DNA from: Aeromicrobium senzhongii
GTDB taxonomy: Bacteria; Actinomycetota; Actinomycetes; Propionibacteriales; Nocardioidaceae
NCBI RefSeq assembly: GCF_014334735.1
Contig: NZ_CP060587.1
Location: 992,001 to 1,056,000 of the forward strand
Length of the DNA stretch: 64,000 nucleotides
Reading direction: 5' to 3'
The notes below the pieces were generated by a model. That model made no database searches and was not told the DNA's origin. It saw only the letters and a program-made list of their open reading frames with translations. Made by a program: the position numbers and the translations under genes. Shown in pieces: positions 52,666-61,214 of this stretch; position 1 is the first letter of the stretch, and every line of letters starts with the position of its first letter.

Positions 52666-54555
52666 ATGGCACGCATCAAGGACGAGGACATCCAACTCGT
52701 CCGTGAGCGGGTCCGGATCGACGAGGTCGTCGAGCAGTACGTCACCCTCCGCAACGCCGGCGGCGGCGCCCGCAAGGGCCTGTGTCCCTTCCACGACGAG
52801 AAGTCACCGTCGTTCAACGTGCGGCCGGCCCAGGGCTTCTACCACTGCTTCGGCTGCGGCGTCGGCGGCGACGCCATCAAGTTCCTCATGGAGATCGAGG
52901 GCCTGACCTTCGCGGAGTCGGTCGAGCGCCTGGCCGACAAGTACGGCGTCCAGCTGCGCTACGAGGAGACCGGCGCCCCCACCGGCCCGCGGCGCGATCC
53001 CGGCCAGCGCCAGCGCCTGCTGCTGGCCCACAAGGCGGCCGAGCGGTTCTACGCCGAGCAGCTCATGTCCTCGCCCGAGGCGGCGCCGGGCCGCAAGCTC
53101 GTCACCGACCGCGGGTTCGACCAGGCCGCGGCCGAGCTCTTCGGCATGGGCTGGGCGCCGAAGTCCGGGCAGGCGCTCGTGAACCACCTGCGAGGCAAGG
53201 GCTTCGCCGAGGACGAGCTGGTCATCGGTGGCCTTGCCCGCAAGTCCGCCCGCGGCCTCTTCGACGCGTTCCAGGGTCGCCTGATGTGGCCGATCAAGGA
53301 GATCTCGGGCGAGGTCATCGGCTTCGGCGCTCGCCGGATGTTCGACGACGACTTCATGAGCGGCAAGTACGTCAACACCTCCGAGACGCCGATCTACAAG
53401 AAGGCCCAGGTCCTCTACGGCATCGATCTGGCGCGCGACCCGATCCGCAAGCAGAGCCAGGCCGTGGTGGTCGAGGGTTACACCGACGTGATGGCCTGCC
53501 ACCAGGCCGGCGTCCTGACGGCCGTCGCCACGTGTGGCACGGCCTTCGGCGAGGGGCACGCGCGCGTGCTGCGCCGGCTCATGCTCGACCACGATGCCTT
53601 CCACGGCGAGGTCATCTTCACGTTCGACGGCGACGAGGCCGGCCAGAAGGCCGCGGTCAAGGCGTTCGAGGGCGACGAGGAGTTCACGGGCCAGACCTAC
53701 GTCGCGGTCGAGGGCACCGGCAAGGATCCCTGCGACCTGCGCCTGGCCGAGGGCGACGAGGCCGTCCGCGAGCTGATCGGCTCGCGCATCCCGCTGTACC
53801 GGTTCGTGCTGGACAACACCCTCGAGCGCTACGACCTCGACCGGGGCGACCAGCGCATCGACGCGGTGCGCGAGGCCGTCCGGCTCGCGTCGGCCGTCCG
53901 CGACACGTCCAAGGTCGACGAGTTCCTGCGCGAGATCGCCACGCGCGCCGGCGTCGACATCGACCTCGTGCACGCCGAGCACCGCAAGGCGAAGAACCAG
54001 AAGCCGAGCGCGCCCAAGCTGACCCGCGCCGCCGCGGCCGCCGAGCCGGAGCCGGCCCGTCCCGAGGCGTCCGTGTTCGCCAGCTTCGGGGCGCCCCAGT
54101 TCGCCGCCGAGCGCGAGGCGCTCAAGGCGCTGGCCCAGTACCCCCATGTCGCACGGACGGTCGCGGCCGACCTGACGGACGACGACTTCGTGCACCCCGT
54201 GGCGCGTGAGATCTGGCGCCACATGGTGGCCCGCGGCCTGCCCGACCACGCCGACGCCGGATGGCTGCCGGCGGTGGCCGACTCGCTGCCCGGCGACGAC
54301 CTGCGCCGGGTGCTGGGGGTGGCCGCGGTCGAGCCGCTGCACGCCTCCGAGCAGACCGCGGTCACCGTCGTGCCGGCCGTCCTGGCCCACCTCCAGGAGT
54401 TGGCCATCTCGCGTCAGATCGGCGACGTGAAGTCGCGCCTGCAGCGCACCGATCCGACCGCTCCGGAGTACCAGGAGGTCTTCGGCCAGCTGGTCGCTCT
54501 CGAGCAGCGCCGCCGCGGCGTGCGCGAGCGGGCCCTGGGCGCCGTCGGCTCCTGA
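52666..54555 (+). CDS. dnaG: DNA primase
   Basis: 629 residues. The N-terminal CHC2 zinc finger is seen as CPFHDEKSPSF and YHCFGCGVGGDA, followed by the catalytic core, then the TOPRIM domain (VVVEGYTDVMACHQ, FTFDGDEAGQKA) and a C-terminal DnaB-helicase-binding domain. It synthesises RNA primers at the replication fork. An Ala/Pro/Lys-rich linker (about 440-470) separates the core and helicase-binding parts. Confidence 0.97.
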   Translation: MARIKDEDIQLVRERVRIDEVVEQYVTLRNAGGGARKGLCPFHDEKSPSFNVRPAQGFYHCFGCGVGGDAIKFLMEIEGLTFAESVERLADKYGVQLRYEETGAPTGPRRDPGQRQRLLLAHKAAERFYAEQLMSSPEAAPGRKLVTDRGFDQAAAELFGMGWAPKSGQALVNHLRGKGFAEDELVIGGLARKSARGLFDAFQGRLMWPIKEISGEVIGFGARRMFDDDFMSGKYVNTSETPIYKKAQVLYGIDLARDPIRKQSQAVVVEGYTDVMACHQAGVLTAVATCGTAFGEGHARVLRRLMLDHDAFHGEVIFTFDGDEAGQKAAVKAFEGDEEFTGQTYVAVEGTGKDPCDLRLAEGDEAVRELIGSRIPLYRFVLDNTLERYDLDRGDQRIDAVREAVRLASAVRDTSKVDEFLREIATRAGVDIDLVHAEHRKAKNQKPSAPKLTRAAAAAEPEPARPEASVFASFGAPQFAAEREALKALAQYPHVARTVAADLTDDDFVHPVAREIWRHMVARGLPDHADAGWLPAVADSLPGDDLRRVLGVAAVEPLHASEQTAVTVVPAVLAHLQELAISRQIGDVKSRLQRTDPTAPEYQEVFGQLVALEQRRRGVRERALGAVGS

Positions 54556-54642
54556 GCCGCTGCCTGTGGGCGACGTCGCAGCCGTCCACACCCGGCGCGA
54601 CGACGCTGTGCCCGCGTGTCCGCACGTCCGAGAGTGGGAGGC

Positions 54643-55242
54643 GTGTCGCCCTTCGTCTCCTTCGCCCTGGCCCAGGTCCCGATCCCACCCGATGCCGAAC
54701 GGCTGCTGGCCCGTGCCGCGGCCGATGGCGACCGTGACGCACGCGAGGAGCTGATCTGCGCGGGTCTGCGCAATGTCGCCCTGCACGCGCTGCGACTGGG
54801 CCACCGCGGCGACGACCTCGACGAGGCGGTCGCGGCGGGGGTCGAGGGTCTGATCCAGGCCGTCGACCGCTTCGATCCCGACCGGGGGACGCGCCTGGCC
54901 ACCTACGCCTGGGCGTGGATCGCCCGGGCCATGACGCCCGCCCCGCCCGTCACCGTCAGCGAGCCGCGTGAGCCGGCCTCGGTGGACACGGACCTGCTGG
55001 ATCGGCTGCCCGCCGACCTCGCCGCGGTGGTCGGACTGCGGTTCGGCCTGCTCTGCGAGGACGGGGTCGGACTGACGATCCAGGAGGTCGCCGACCGGCT
55101 CGGACTCACGCGGTGGCAGGTGCGCGATCGAGAGGGGAGGGGCCTTTCGCGTCTGCGTGAGGGACTTGCTAGAGTTACTCGTCGTGCTCCTCATGGGGAG
55201 CCGATCCCCCGTAGCTCAATTGGCAGAGCATTCGACTGTTAA
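54643..55242 (+). CDS. Short sigma-70-like factor whose reading frame ends inside tRNA-Asn
   Basis: About 199 residues. The sigma region 2 core is recognisable (DDLDEAVAAGVEGLIQAVDRFDPDRGTRLATYAWAWIARAM), then a Pro-rich linker of about 25 aa in place of region 3, then a region 4 helix-turn-helix (LTIQEVADRLGLTRWQVRDREGRGLSRLRE). The last 13 codons are read from the tRNA-Asn gene, and the TAA stop is made by its anticodon loop. GTG 54643 is my choice; 54634 and 54616 are in-frame alternatives. No anti-sigma gene is adjacent. It may be a functional alternative factor or a degraded one; promoter specificity is unknown. Confidence 0.7.
   Translation: MSPFVSFALAQVPIPPDAERLLARAAADGDRDAREELICAGLRNVALHALRLGHRGDDLDEAVAAGVEGLIQAVDRFDPDRGTRLATYAWAWIARAMTPAPPVTVSEPREPASVDTDLLDRLPADLAAVVGLRFGLLCEDGVGLTIQEVADRLGLTRWQVRDREGRGLSRLREGLARVTRRAPHGEPIPRSSIGRAFDC
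55170..55175 (+). promoter_or_regulatory. -10 box of the tRNA-Asn promoter, inside the sigma-like gene
   Basis: TAGAGT lies 29 nt before tRNA-Asn within the coding frame of the sigma-like gene. The -35 is unclear. Confidence 0.4.
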
Positions 55243-55277
55243 TCGAAGGGTTATTGGTTCGAGTCCAATCGGGGGAG
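55205..55277 (+). tRNA. tRNA-Asn (anticodon GTT)
   Basis: Acceptor TCCCCCG pairs with CGGGGGA, discriminator G. Anticodon stem TTCGA/TCGAA closes the loop CTGTTAA; T-arm ATTGG-TTCGAGT-CCAAT. CCA is not encoded. Its first 38 nt are also the last codons of the sigma-like gene. Confidence 0.96.
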
Positions 55278-55283
55278 CGGGAC

Positions 55284-55323
55284 AGGCCCGGTTTTCGTTC
55301 GCACGCGAGCGAGAACCGGGCCT
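55284..55323 (+). terminator. Terminator after tRNA-Asn
   Basis: AGGCCCGGTT (55284-55293) pairs with AACCGGGCCT (55314-55323), with a further short stem inside the loop, followed by TCTTC. Confidence 0.85.
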
Positions 55324-55367
55324 TCTTCATGGCGGGACCGCCCGGACTTGTACGCTCGGACCGCGAC

Positions 55368-55441
55368 GGGGAGGTAGCTCAGCCGGTCAGAGCAGAGGAC
55401 TCATAATCCTTGGGTCGTGGGTTCGAGCCCCACCCTCCCTA
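55368..55441 (+). tRNA. tRNA with anticodon CAT, probably elongator tRNA-Met
   Basis: Acceptor GGGGAGG pairs with CCTCCCT (G1-U72), discriminator A; anticodon loop CTCATAA; variable loop and T-arm (GTGGG-TTCGAGC-CCCAC) are canonical. CCA is not encoded (CCG follows). A tRNA-Ile2 with lysidine at C34 has the same loop and cannot be excluded; it is not the initiator type, because the anticodon stem lacks three G-C pairs. Confidence 0.9.
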
Positions 55442-55462
55442 CCGAGGCGAGACGGAGTCACG

Positions 55463-55891
55463 ATGCGCGAGGCGGCACTGTTCGACCTGGACGGCACCTT
55501 GTGCGACACGTCCGCGATCGAGCACCTCACGCAGGGGCCCGATCGCGACTACGCCGCCTTCCACGCGGCGTCGGCCGACTGCCCGCCGCGGGCGGACGTC
55601 AGGGCCGCCCTGGACGATGCCCGCGAGCGTGGGCTGGCGATCGTGCTGTGGACCGGGCGGGAGTTCGTCTGGCGCGATCTGACGCTGGACTGGCTCGCCG
55701 GTCACGGGATCGCCCACGACGGGCTCTACATGCGCTGGGCGGCCGACTACCGTCCCGCGACGACGGTCAAGGCCGCGCTGCTCGAGGACATCGCCGCCGA
55801 TGGCCTGCAGGTGGCCGAGGCGTGGGAGGACGACGCAGCGGTCGCCGACCTGCTGCGCGAGTCCGGCGTGACCGCCGTCCACCTCGTCTGA
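55463..55891 (+). CDS. HAD-superfamily phosphatase-like protein
   Basis: 142 residues. The nucleophile/acid motif DLDGTLCDTS, motif II LWTGRE and the late acidic motif WEDDAAV are those of HAD phosphatases; the layout resembles the small C0-cap, polynucleotide 3'-phosphatase-like group. The ATG at 55463 follows GACGGAGTCACG, 21 nt after tRNA-Met. The substrate is unknown. Confidence 0.78.
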   Translation: MREAALFDLDGTLCDTSAIEHLTQGPDRDYAAFHAASADCPPRADVRAALDDARERGLAIVLWTGREFVWRDLTLDWLAGHGIAHDGLYMRWAADYRPATTVKAALLEDIAADGLQVAEAWEDDAAVADLLRESGVTAVHLV

Positions 55892-55954
55892 GCCCTGTTC
55901 TTCCAGTGATTCCGCGCGAGGTCGCGGGCCTGTGAAGTGCTTGACAGAAAACTC

Positions 55955-55997
55955 TTGACTCTCGTCCGGCACCGGATCAGTGTGAGTTACATCACAC
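55955..55997 (+). promoter_or_regulatory. Promoter with overlapping CRP/GlxR-type operator of the ABC importer operon
   Basis: TTGACT (55955-55960) and CAGTGT (55978-55983), 17 bp apart, form a promoter; a second TTGACA lies at 55941. The inverted repeat GTGTGA-GTTACA-TCACAC at 55980-55997 matches TGTGANNTANNTCACA, the consensus of actinobacterial CRP/GlxR. It covers the -10 and start region, a repressing position. Regulation by cAMP is inferred from the match. Confidence 0.7.
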
Positions 55998-56013
55998 ACG
56001 GCAGGGGAGTCCG

Positions 56014-57624
56014 ATGAGTCCTTCGATCCGCTCGTTCCGATCCATCCGCGTCGCCGTCGCTGCCCTGGCCGCGTCCCTGGCCCTGGCCTCCTGCAGTGGT
56101 GATGGCGGAAGTGACTCCGCCGATGAGGAGAAGGACCACCTGAAGGGGGTGACCGGGACCGCCGAACGAGGCAAGCGGTTGACCTTCGCCATGGAGACGG
56201 AGGCGACGTCGGTCAACCCGGCGACCGTCAACATCGCCTTCGTCAACTACACGCTGCTGGCGTACGAGCCGCTGATCTACCGCAGCTCGGACGGCACTCT
56301 GAAGCCGGCGCTGGCGCAGGAGTGGGAGATGGGCGACGGCAACACCTCGATGGAGCTCGAGCTGAGGGACGGGGTGACGTTCACCGATGGGAGCCCGGTG
56401 AACGCCGCCGCCGTGAAGGCCTCGCTGGAGTACGTCCGGGACGGTCAGGGGCCCAACGCCCACCTGCTGGCGAACGTGAAGAGCATCGAGGCGGAGGACG
56501 ACGACAGCCTGACGCTGCGGCTCAGCTCGCCCAACCCGATGCTGCCGGAGTTCCTGACGCAGAGCTACGGGGTGGGGCAGATCATCAGCCCCACCGGGGT
56601 CAAGGCGCCGGGTCAGCTCACGGCCGACAACCCGTCGCAGGGCGCCGGTGCGTACGTCTTCGACCCGAAGCAGTCGGTCCCGGGCGATCACTACACGTAC
56701 ACCGCGAACCCGGACTACTACGCCAAGGACGAGCGCCAGCACTACGACGAGGTCGTCATCCGCGTCATCGGCGACCAGCAGGCCCGCGTCAACGCCCTGG
56801 CGACCGGTCAGATCGACCTCGCGACGGCCAGCCCCGACACCGTCGACCAGGCGACGAGCGCGGGCGCACAGATCGTCTGGATCCCGTTCGTGTGGCAGGG
56901 CCTGAGCCTCATCGACCGCGACGGCGAGGTCAGCAAGCCGCTCGGCGACGTCCGCGTCCGCCAGGCGATCAACTACGCGATCGACCGCGAGAAGATCACC
57001 GAGGCGCTGCTCGGCAAGTACGGCGTGCCGACCGACACCGTCGTCATGGAGGGCGGTGAGGGCTGGTCCAAGGAGGCGGCCGACCGCTACCCCTACGACG
57101 TCGACAAGGCCAAGTCGCTCATGAAGGAGGCCGGCTACGAGAAGGGCTTCCCCCTCAAGGTCCTGTCCATCCGGTTCGCCGAGATCGACACGATGGCCGA
57201 GGCGGTCGCGCCGTACCTGGCGGAGATCGGCATCAAGGCCGATCTCAACCACCTCACCGACGAGCAGTCCTACGTCCAGGGTGCGACCGACAAGAGCCAC
57301 CCGGCGATGTCCGTGGGTTACGGGGCGCAGCCGATGTACCTGCTGGGCCAAGGTCTGTTCCTGCCGAACGCGGGCATCTTCAACGGCTTCGCGACGGAGC
57401 GCAAGGAGCTCACGGACCTGTACGACAAGGCGGCCGCGGCCAGCGGCGACGAGCGCGACAAGCTGAACCAGGACATGATCACGTACCTGACCGACGAGGC
57501 CTGGTTCGCGCCCGTGTCCTTCGGTCCCGTGCTCTACGCGAGCCGCGACGACCTCGGCGGCGTGGCGGTGTCGCCGAAGGCGCCCGTGGCCACGCCGTTG
57601 GACTGGTACAACGTGGCGAAGTGA
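56014..57624 (+). CDS. ABC transporter substrate-binding lipoprotein (peptide/nickel/oligosaccharide DppA-like)
   Basis: 536 residues. The signal peptide ends in lipobox LASC (about Cys27), and the mature part is an SBP_bac_5 (cluster C) binding protein with domains covering LRDGVTFTDGSPVNAAAVKASLEY and VRQAINYAIDREKI. This family binds oligopeptides, nickel or, in Actinobacteria and Thermotoga, plant oligosaccharides. Four transporter genes, a LacI regulator and an esterase in one run favour a sugar-derived ligand here. The ATG has AGGGGAG upstream. Confidence 0.88.
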   Translation: MSPSIRSFRSIRVAVAALAASLALASCSGDGGSDSADEEKDHLKGVTGTAERGKRLTFAMETEATSVNPATVNIAFVNYTLLAYEPLIYRSSDGTLKPALAQEWEMGDGNTSMELELRDGVTFTDGSPVNAAAVKASLEYVRDGQGPNAHLLANVKSIEAEDDDSLTLRLSSPNPMLPEFLTQSYGVGQIISPTGVKAPGQLTADNPSQGAGAYVFDPKQSVPGDHYTYTANPDYYAKDERQHYDEVVIRVIGDQQARVNALATGQIDLATASPDTVDQATSAGAQIVWIPFVWQGLSLIDRDGEVSKPLGDVRVRQAINYAIDREKITEALLGKYGVPTDTVVMEGGEGWSKEAADRYPYDVDKAKSLMKEAGYEKGFPLKVLSIRFAEIDTMAEAVAPYLAEIGIKADLNHLTDEQSYVQGATDKSHPAMSVGYGAQPMYLLGQGLFLPNAGIFNGFATERKELTDLYDKAAAASGDERDKLNQDMITYLTDEAWFAPVSFGPVLYASRDDLGGVAVSPKAPVATPLDWYNVAK

Positions 57625-57625
57625 C

Positions 57626-58567
57626 ATGCTGCGCCTGGCAGGTCGATGGGTGCTCACGGCGGTCGCCCTGGTCGTCTCGGTGTCCTTCCTGACCTTCGTG
57701 CTGGTCGACCTGGTGCCCGGTGACGCCGCGCGCTCGGTCGTGGGCCTGAACTCGACGGAGGAGCAGTACCTGCAGATGCGCGAGGCCATGGGCCTGGACC
57801 GGCCCCTGCTCGAGCGCTACGGCGACTGGGCCTGGGCGGCGCTGCACGGTGACTTCGGGAACTCCCTGACGAACGGCGCCGCGGTGGCGAGCCAGCTGAC
57901 GACCCGGCTGTCGGTCACGGTGACGCTGGTGGTCGCGTCGCTGCTGGTGGCCACGGTGGTCGGAGTGTCCCTGGGGGTTGCCGCGGCACTGCAGCACGGG
58001 TTCCTGGGACGGCTGGTCGACGGTCTCGCGCTGCTCGGTCTGGCCGTGCCGTCGTTCTGGTTCGCCTACGTGCTGGTCTTCCTGTTCGCGATCGAGACGT
58101 CCTTCTTCCCGGCGACGGGATACGTCACGTTCGGCTCCGATCCCGCCGGCTGGGCGAGATCGCTGGTGTTGCCCGTCCTCACGCTCGGGCTCACCAGCAG
58201 TGCACCCATCGCGAAGCAGACCCGCGACGGCATCCGCTCGGAGCTGGACAAGGACTACGTCTACGCGTTGCGGGTGCGCGGCATCGGCGAACGCTCGGTC
58301 ATCGGCCGCCACGTCCTGCGCAACGCGGCGGCGCCGGTCATCACGATCATGGGGCTGGTCTTCGTCGGCCTGCTGAGTGGGACGGTCCTGGTCGAGACGG
58401 TCTTCGTCCTGCCCGGTCTGGGCAGCCAGGCCGTCCAGGCGACGATGTCCAGCGACCTGCCGCTGATCCAGGCGATCGCCGTGACGTTCACCGTGATGGT
58501 CGTGGTGGTGAACCTGCTGGTCGAGTTCGTCTACGTGCTGCTCAACCCCCGGGTGCGTGCCGGATGA
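57626..58567 (+). CDS. ABC transporter permease (DppB-like)
   Basis: 313 residues, six membrane helices, with the DppB/OppB N-terminal TMH-plus-extracytoplasmic loop (VDLVPGDAARSVVGL, RPLLERYGDWAWAALHGDFG) and the coupling loop DYVYALRVRGIGERSVIGRHVLRNA. It starts 1 nt after the binding-protein gene and overlaps the next gene by 4 nt. Confidence 0.93.
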   Translation: MLRLAGRWVLTAVALVVSVSFLTFVLVDLVPGDAARSVVGLNSTEEQYLQMREAMGLDRPLLERYGDWAWAALHGDFGNSLTNGAAVASQLTTRLSVTVTLVVASLLVATVVGVSLGVAAALQHGFLGRLVDGLALLGLAVPSFWFAYVLVFLFAIETSFFPATGYVTFGSDPAGWARSLVLPVLTLGLTSSAPIAKQTRDGIRSELDKDYVYALRVRGIGERSVIGRHVLRNAAAPVITIMGLVFVGLLSGTVLVETVFVLPGLGSQAVQATMSSDLPLIQAIAVTFTVMVVVVNLLVEFVYVLLNPRVRAG

Positions 58568-60414
58568 CCCGCCGCTCCTGGGTGACCTACTTCGTGCGCC
58601 AGAAGGTGCCCATGGCGGCCGCCGCCTATCTCGCCCTCGTCCTGTTGCTCGTCCTGTTCGCCGGCGCGATCGCTCCGTACGGACCGACCGAGCAGGACCT
58701 CGACGCGAACCTGGCCGGGCCGAGTCGCGAGCACCTGCTCGGCACCGGGCAGCTCGGACTGGACGTCTTCAGCCGCATCCTGTGGGGCGGCCGCACGACC
58801 CTGTACGGCGTCCTCGTCGCCGTGGTGGTGTTCGCCGTGCTGGGCGTGAGCGCGGGCCTGCTGGCCGGCTACCTGCGCGGACCGGTCGAATGGGCCGTGC
58901 TGCGGACCAGCGAGGTGCTGCAGGCCGTCCCGGCCGCGATCATCCTGCTCGTCGTCCTGGCGGTGTTCCCGGGACGCCAGGTGATCGCCATGGTCGCTCT
59001 CGGAGTCCTGGGCGCACCCGGCCTGGCGCGGGTCGTGCGGTCGGTGACCCTCGGCGTGCGCGAGGAGCTGTACGTCCGCGCCGCGCAGACGATGGGCCTG
59101 CGACCCGCCACGATCATGCGCCGCCACGTGCTGCCCCACCTGAGCGGCCCGGTCATCGTCCAGCTCTCCCTCTTCGGGGCGGCCGCCGTCGGACTCGAGA
59201 CCGCCCTGGGCTTCCTGCGGCTGGGCAGCGGCGAGTCGTCGTGGGGCCTGCTGGTGGCCGAGGCGTCCCGGCACCTGGGCGCCCACCCGTGGCTGATGGT
59301 CCCCTCCGGGTTCGTGATCATGTCCTTCGTCATGGCGCTGGGCCTGGTCGGTGACGGGGTGCGCGACGCGGTCGCGGCCAGCATGCGCACGCGGGTCGAG
59401 ACCGGGGTGCGCCCGAGAGCGGTGACCCCGCCGGCCCCCGAGCTGCCGGACCCCGAGGACGCCCTGGTCTCCGTGCGGGGACTGACGGTCAGCTTCCCGC
59501 GCGGGCAGGAGTGGATCGACGTCGTCCGCGGCGTCGATCTGGCGGTGCTGCCGGGAGGGGCGTTGGGGATCCTCGGCGAGAGTGGATGCGGCAAGTCGAT
59601 CACGGCCGAGGCGATCGTCGGGCGCATCCGTGGCGACGGACAGGTCACCGCCGGCGAGGTCCGTCGTCGCGGGCGCGTCGGCTGGGTGGCGCAGGATGCA
59701 GCGTCGAGCCTGGACCCGAGCGGTCGCGTCGGCGCCCAGGTGGCCGAGGTCGTGAGCGTGCATCGTCCCGAGGCCGGTCGTGCCGAGGTGCGGGCCCGCG
59801 TACTCGAGCTGTTCGAGCGGGTGCGCCTGCCCGAGCCGGAGCGGGTCGCCCGCAGCCGGCCCTGGGAGCTGTCCGGCGGCATGGCGCAGCGCGTCGGCAT
59901 CGCGATGGCCCTGGCCACCGATCCGGACCTGATCGTGGCCGACGAGCCGACGTCGGCGCTCGACACGACCGTGCAGGCCGAGGTGTTGGACCTCTTCGAC
60001 GAGCTGCGCGCCGACGGCATGACGCTGGTCCTCATCACGCACGACGTGGGGGTCCTCGCCGCCGTCTGTGACAGCGCGGCGGTGATGTACGCCGGCGAGG
60101 TCGTCGAGCTCGCGCCCACCCGCGAGCTGCTCGCCCATCCCGCCCACCCGTACACCGCCGCGCTGCTGGCGGCGGACCCGCGCCGCGGCACGCCGGGGGA
60201 GCGGCTGGCCGCGATCGACGGAACCGTTCCGGCTCCGGGGGCGTGGCCGACCGGCTGCCGGTTCGCCGACCGCTGCCACCTCGTGACGCCGGCGTGCCGG
60301 CAGGCCTCGGTGCCGCTGTTCGCCGTGGACCCCGACGATCCGACCGATGCCGGCGATCCGCGCGTGAGCCGGTGCCTCAGGTTCGCGGACGTGCTCGACA
60401 GGACCCGCGCATGA
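58564..60414 (+). CDS. Fused ABC transporter permease and ATPase (DppC-DppD fusion)
   Basis: 616 residues. Residues about 1-270 are a DppC-like permease (six helices; coupling loop ELYVRAAQTMGLRPATIMRRHVLPH). A Pro-rich linker at about 280-295 leads to a complete DppD-like ATPase: Walker A GESGCGKS, signature LSGGMAQRVGIAMAL, Walker B LIVADEPTSALD, H-loop THDVG, and the C-terminal oligopeptide-transporter region with Cys-rich CRFADRCHLVTPAC. Usually these are separate proteins; fusion fixes the stoichiometry of one permease to one ATPase. The reading frame is continuous, with no frameshift. Confidence 0.92.
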   Translation: MTRRSWVTYFVRQKVPMAAAAYLALVLLLVLFAGAIAPYGPTEQDLDANLAGPSREHLLGTGQLGLDVFSRILWGGRTTLYGVLVAVVVFAVLGVSAGLLAGYLRGPVEWAVLRTSEVLQAVPAAIILLVVLAVFPGRQVIAMVALGVLGAPGLARVVRSVTLGVREELYVRAAQTMGLRPATIMRRHVLPHLSGPVIVQLSLFGAAAVGLETALGFLRLGSGESSWGLLVAEASRHLGAHPWLMVPSGFVIMSFVMALGLVGDGVRDAVAASMRTRVETGVRPRAVTPPAPELPDPEDALVSVRGLTVSFPRGQEWIDVVRGVDLAVLPGGALGILGESGCGKSITAEAIVGRIRGDGQVTAGEVRRRGRVGWVAQDAASSLDPSGRVGAQVAEVVSVHRPEAGRAEVRARVLELFERVRLPEPERVARSRPWELSGGMAQRVGIAMALATDPDLIVADEPTSALDTTVQAEVLDLFDELRADGMTLVLITHDVGVLAAVCDSAAVMYAGEVVELAPTRELLAHPAHPYTAALLAADPRRGTPGERLAAIDGTVPAPGAWPTGCRFADRCHLVTPACRQASVPLFAVDPDDPTDAGDPRVSRCLRFADVLDRTRA

Positions 60415-61214
60415 CTGCCGCGCCCCTCGTGGCGACGCGCGGCGTCACGGTGCAGTACGGCTCCGGTCGGCGAGGCGTGGTCGCCCTGGAGGGGATCGAC
60501 CTCGAGGTGCGGCGCGGCGAGGTGCTGGGCCTGGTGGGCGAGTCCGGCTCGGGCAAGTCCACGCTCGGTGCCGTCCTGGGCGGGCTGCTGGCGCCGACGG
60601 CCGGCACGGTCACCTACGACGGAGCGCCGCTGCTCGTGCGGCGGGGACGCCGCTCACGCGATCTGGCCCGACGACGCCAGATCGTGTTCCAGAACCCCCG
60701 CAGCGCCCTGAACCCGCTGCGGACCATCGGTGACTCCCTCACCGAGGGCCCTCGGCTGACGCTGGGGCTGGGTCGGGACGGAGCGCGCGAGCGGGCCGTC
60801 GACGCCCTCGCGGACGTCGGCATCGAGGCCGACGCGCTCACCCGGTACCCCGACGCGTTCTCAGGCGGCCAGCGCCAACGGATCGCCATCGCCCGTGCAC
60901 TGGCGATGGACCCGGAGTTCCTCATCTGCGACGAGGTCGTGAGTGCCCTGGATCTCTCGGTCCAGGCACAGGTGTTGAACCTGCTGGCCGACCTGGGACG
61001 CCGTCGTCAGCTCACCCACGTGTTCATCTCGCACGACCTCACGGTGGTGCGGCACCTCAGCGACCGCATCGCCGTGCTTGACGGCGGCCGGCTCGTCGAG
61101 GTCGCGGGGGCGCAGCAGATCCACGAGAACCCCGTCGCGGACGTGACCCGGCGGCTCTGGCGGGCGATCCCGAGCGCCGTCGTGGGCGAGGGGAGTCGCG
61201 ATGACCGGCCGTGA
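60411..61214 (+). CDS. ABC transporter ATP-binding protein (DppF-like)
   Basis: 267 residues with Walker A GESGSGKST, signature FSGGQRQRIAIARAL, Walker B FLICDEVVSALD and H-loop SHDLTVV; an unfused partner for the fused ATPase, completing a heterodimeric motor. ATG overlaps the previous stop by 4 nt; the 3' end overlaps the LacI gene by 14 nt. Confidence 0.92.
   Translation: MTAAPLVATRGVTVQYGSGRRGVVALEGIDLEVRRGEVLGLVGESGSGKSTLGAVLGGLLAPTAGTVTYDGAPLLVRRGRRSRDLARRRQIVFQNPRSALNPLRTIGDSLTEGPRLTLGLGRDGARERAVDALADVGIEADALTRYPDAFSGGQRQRIAIARALAMDPEFLICDEVVSALDLSVQAQVLNLLADLGRRRQLTHVFISHDLTVVRHLSDRIAVLDGGRLVEVAGAQQIHENPVADVTRRLWRAIPSAVVGEGSRDDRP

Noticed and set aside
52804-55194. A 796-codon minus-strand open frame opposite dnaG and the sigma-like gene
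   Set aside because: Antisense shadow of dnaG, whose motifs are complete on the plus strand.
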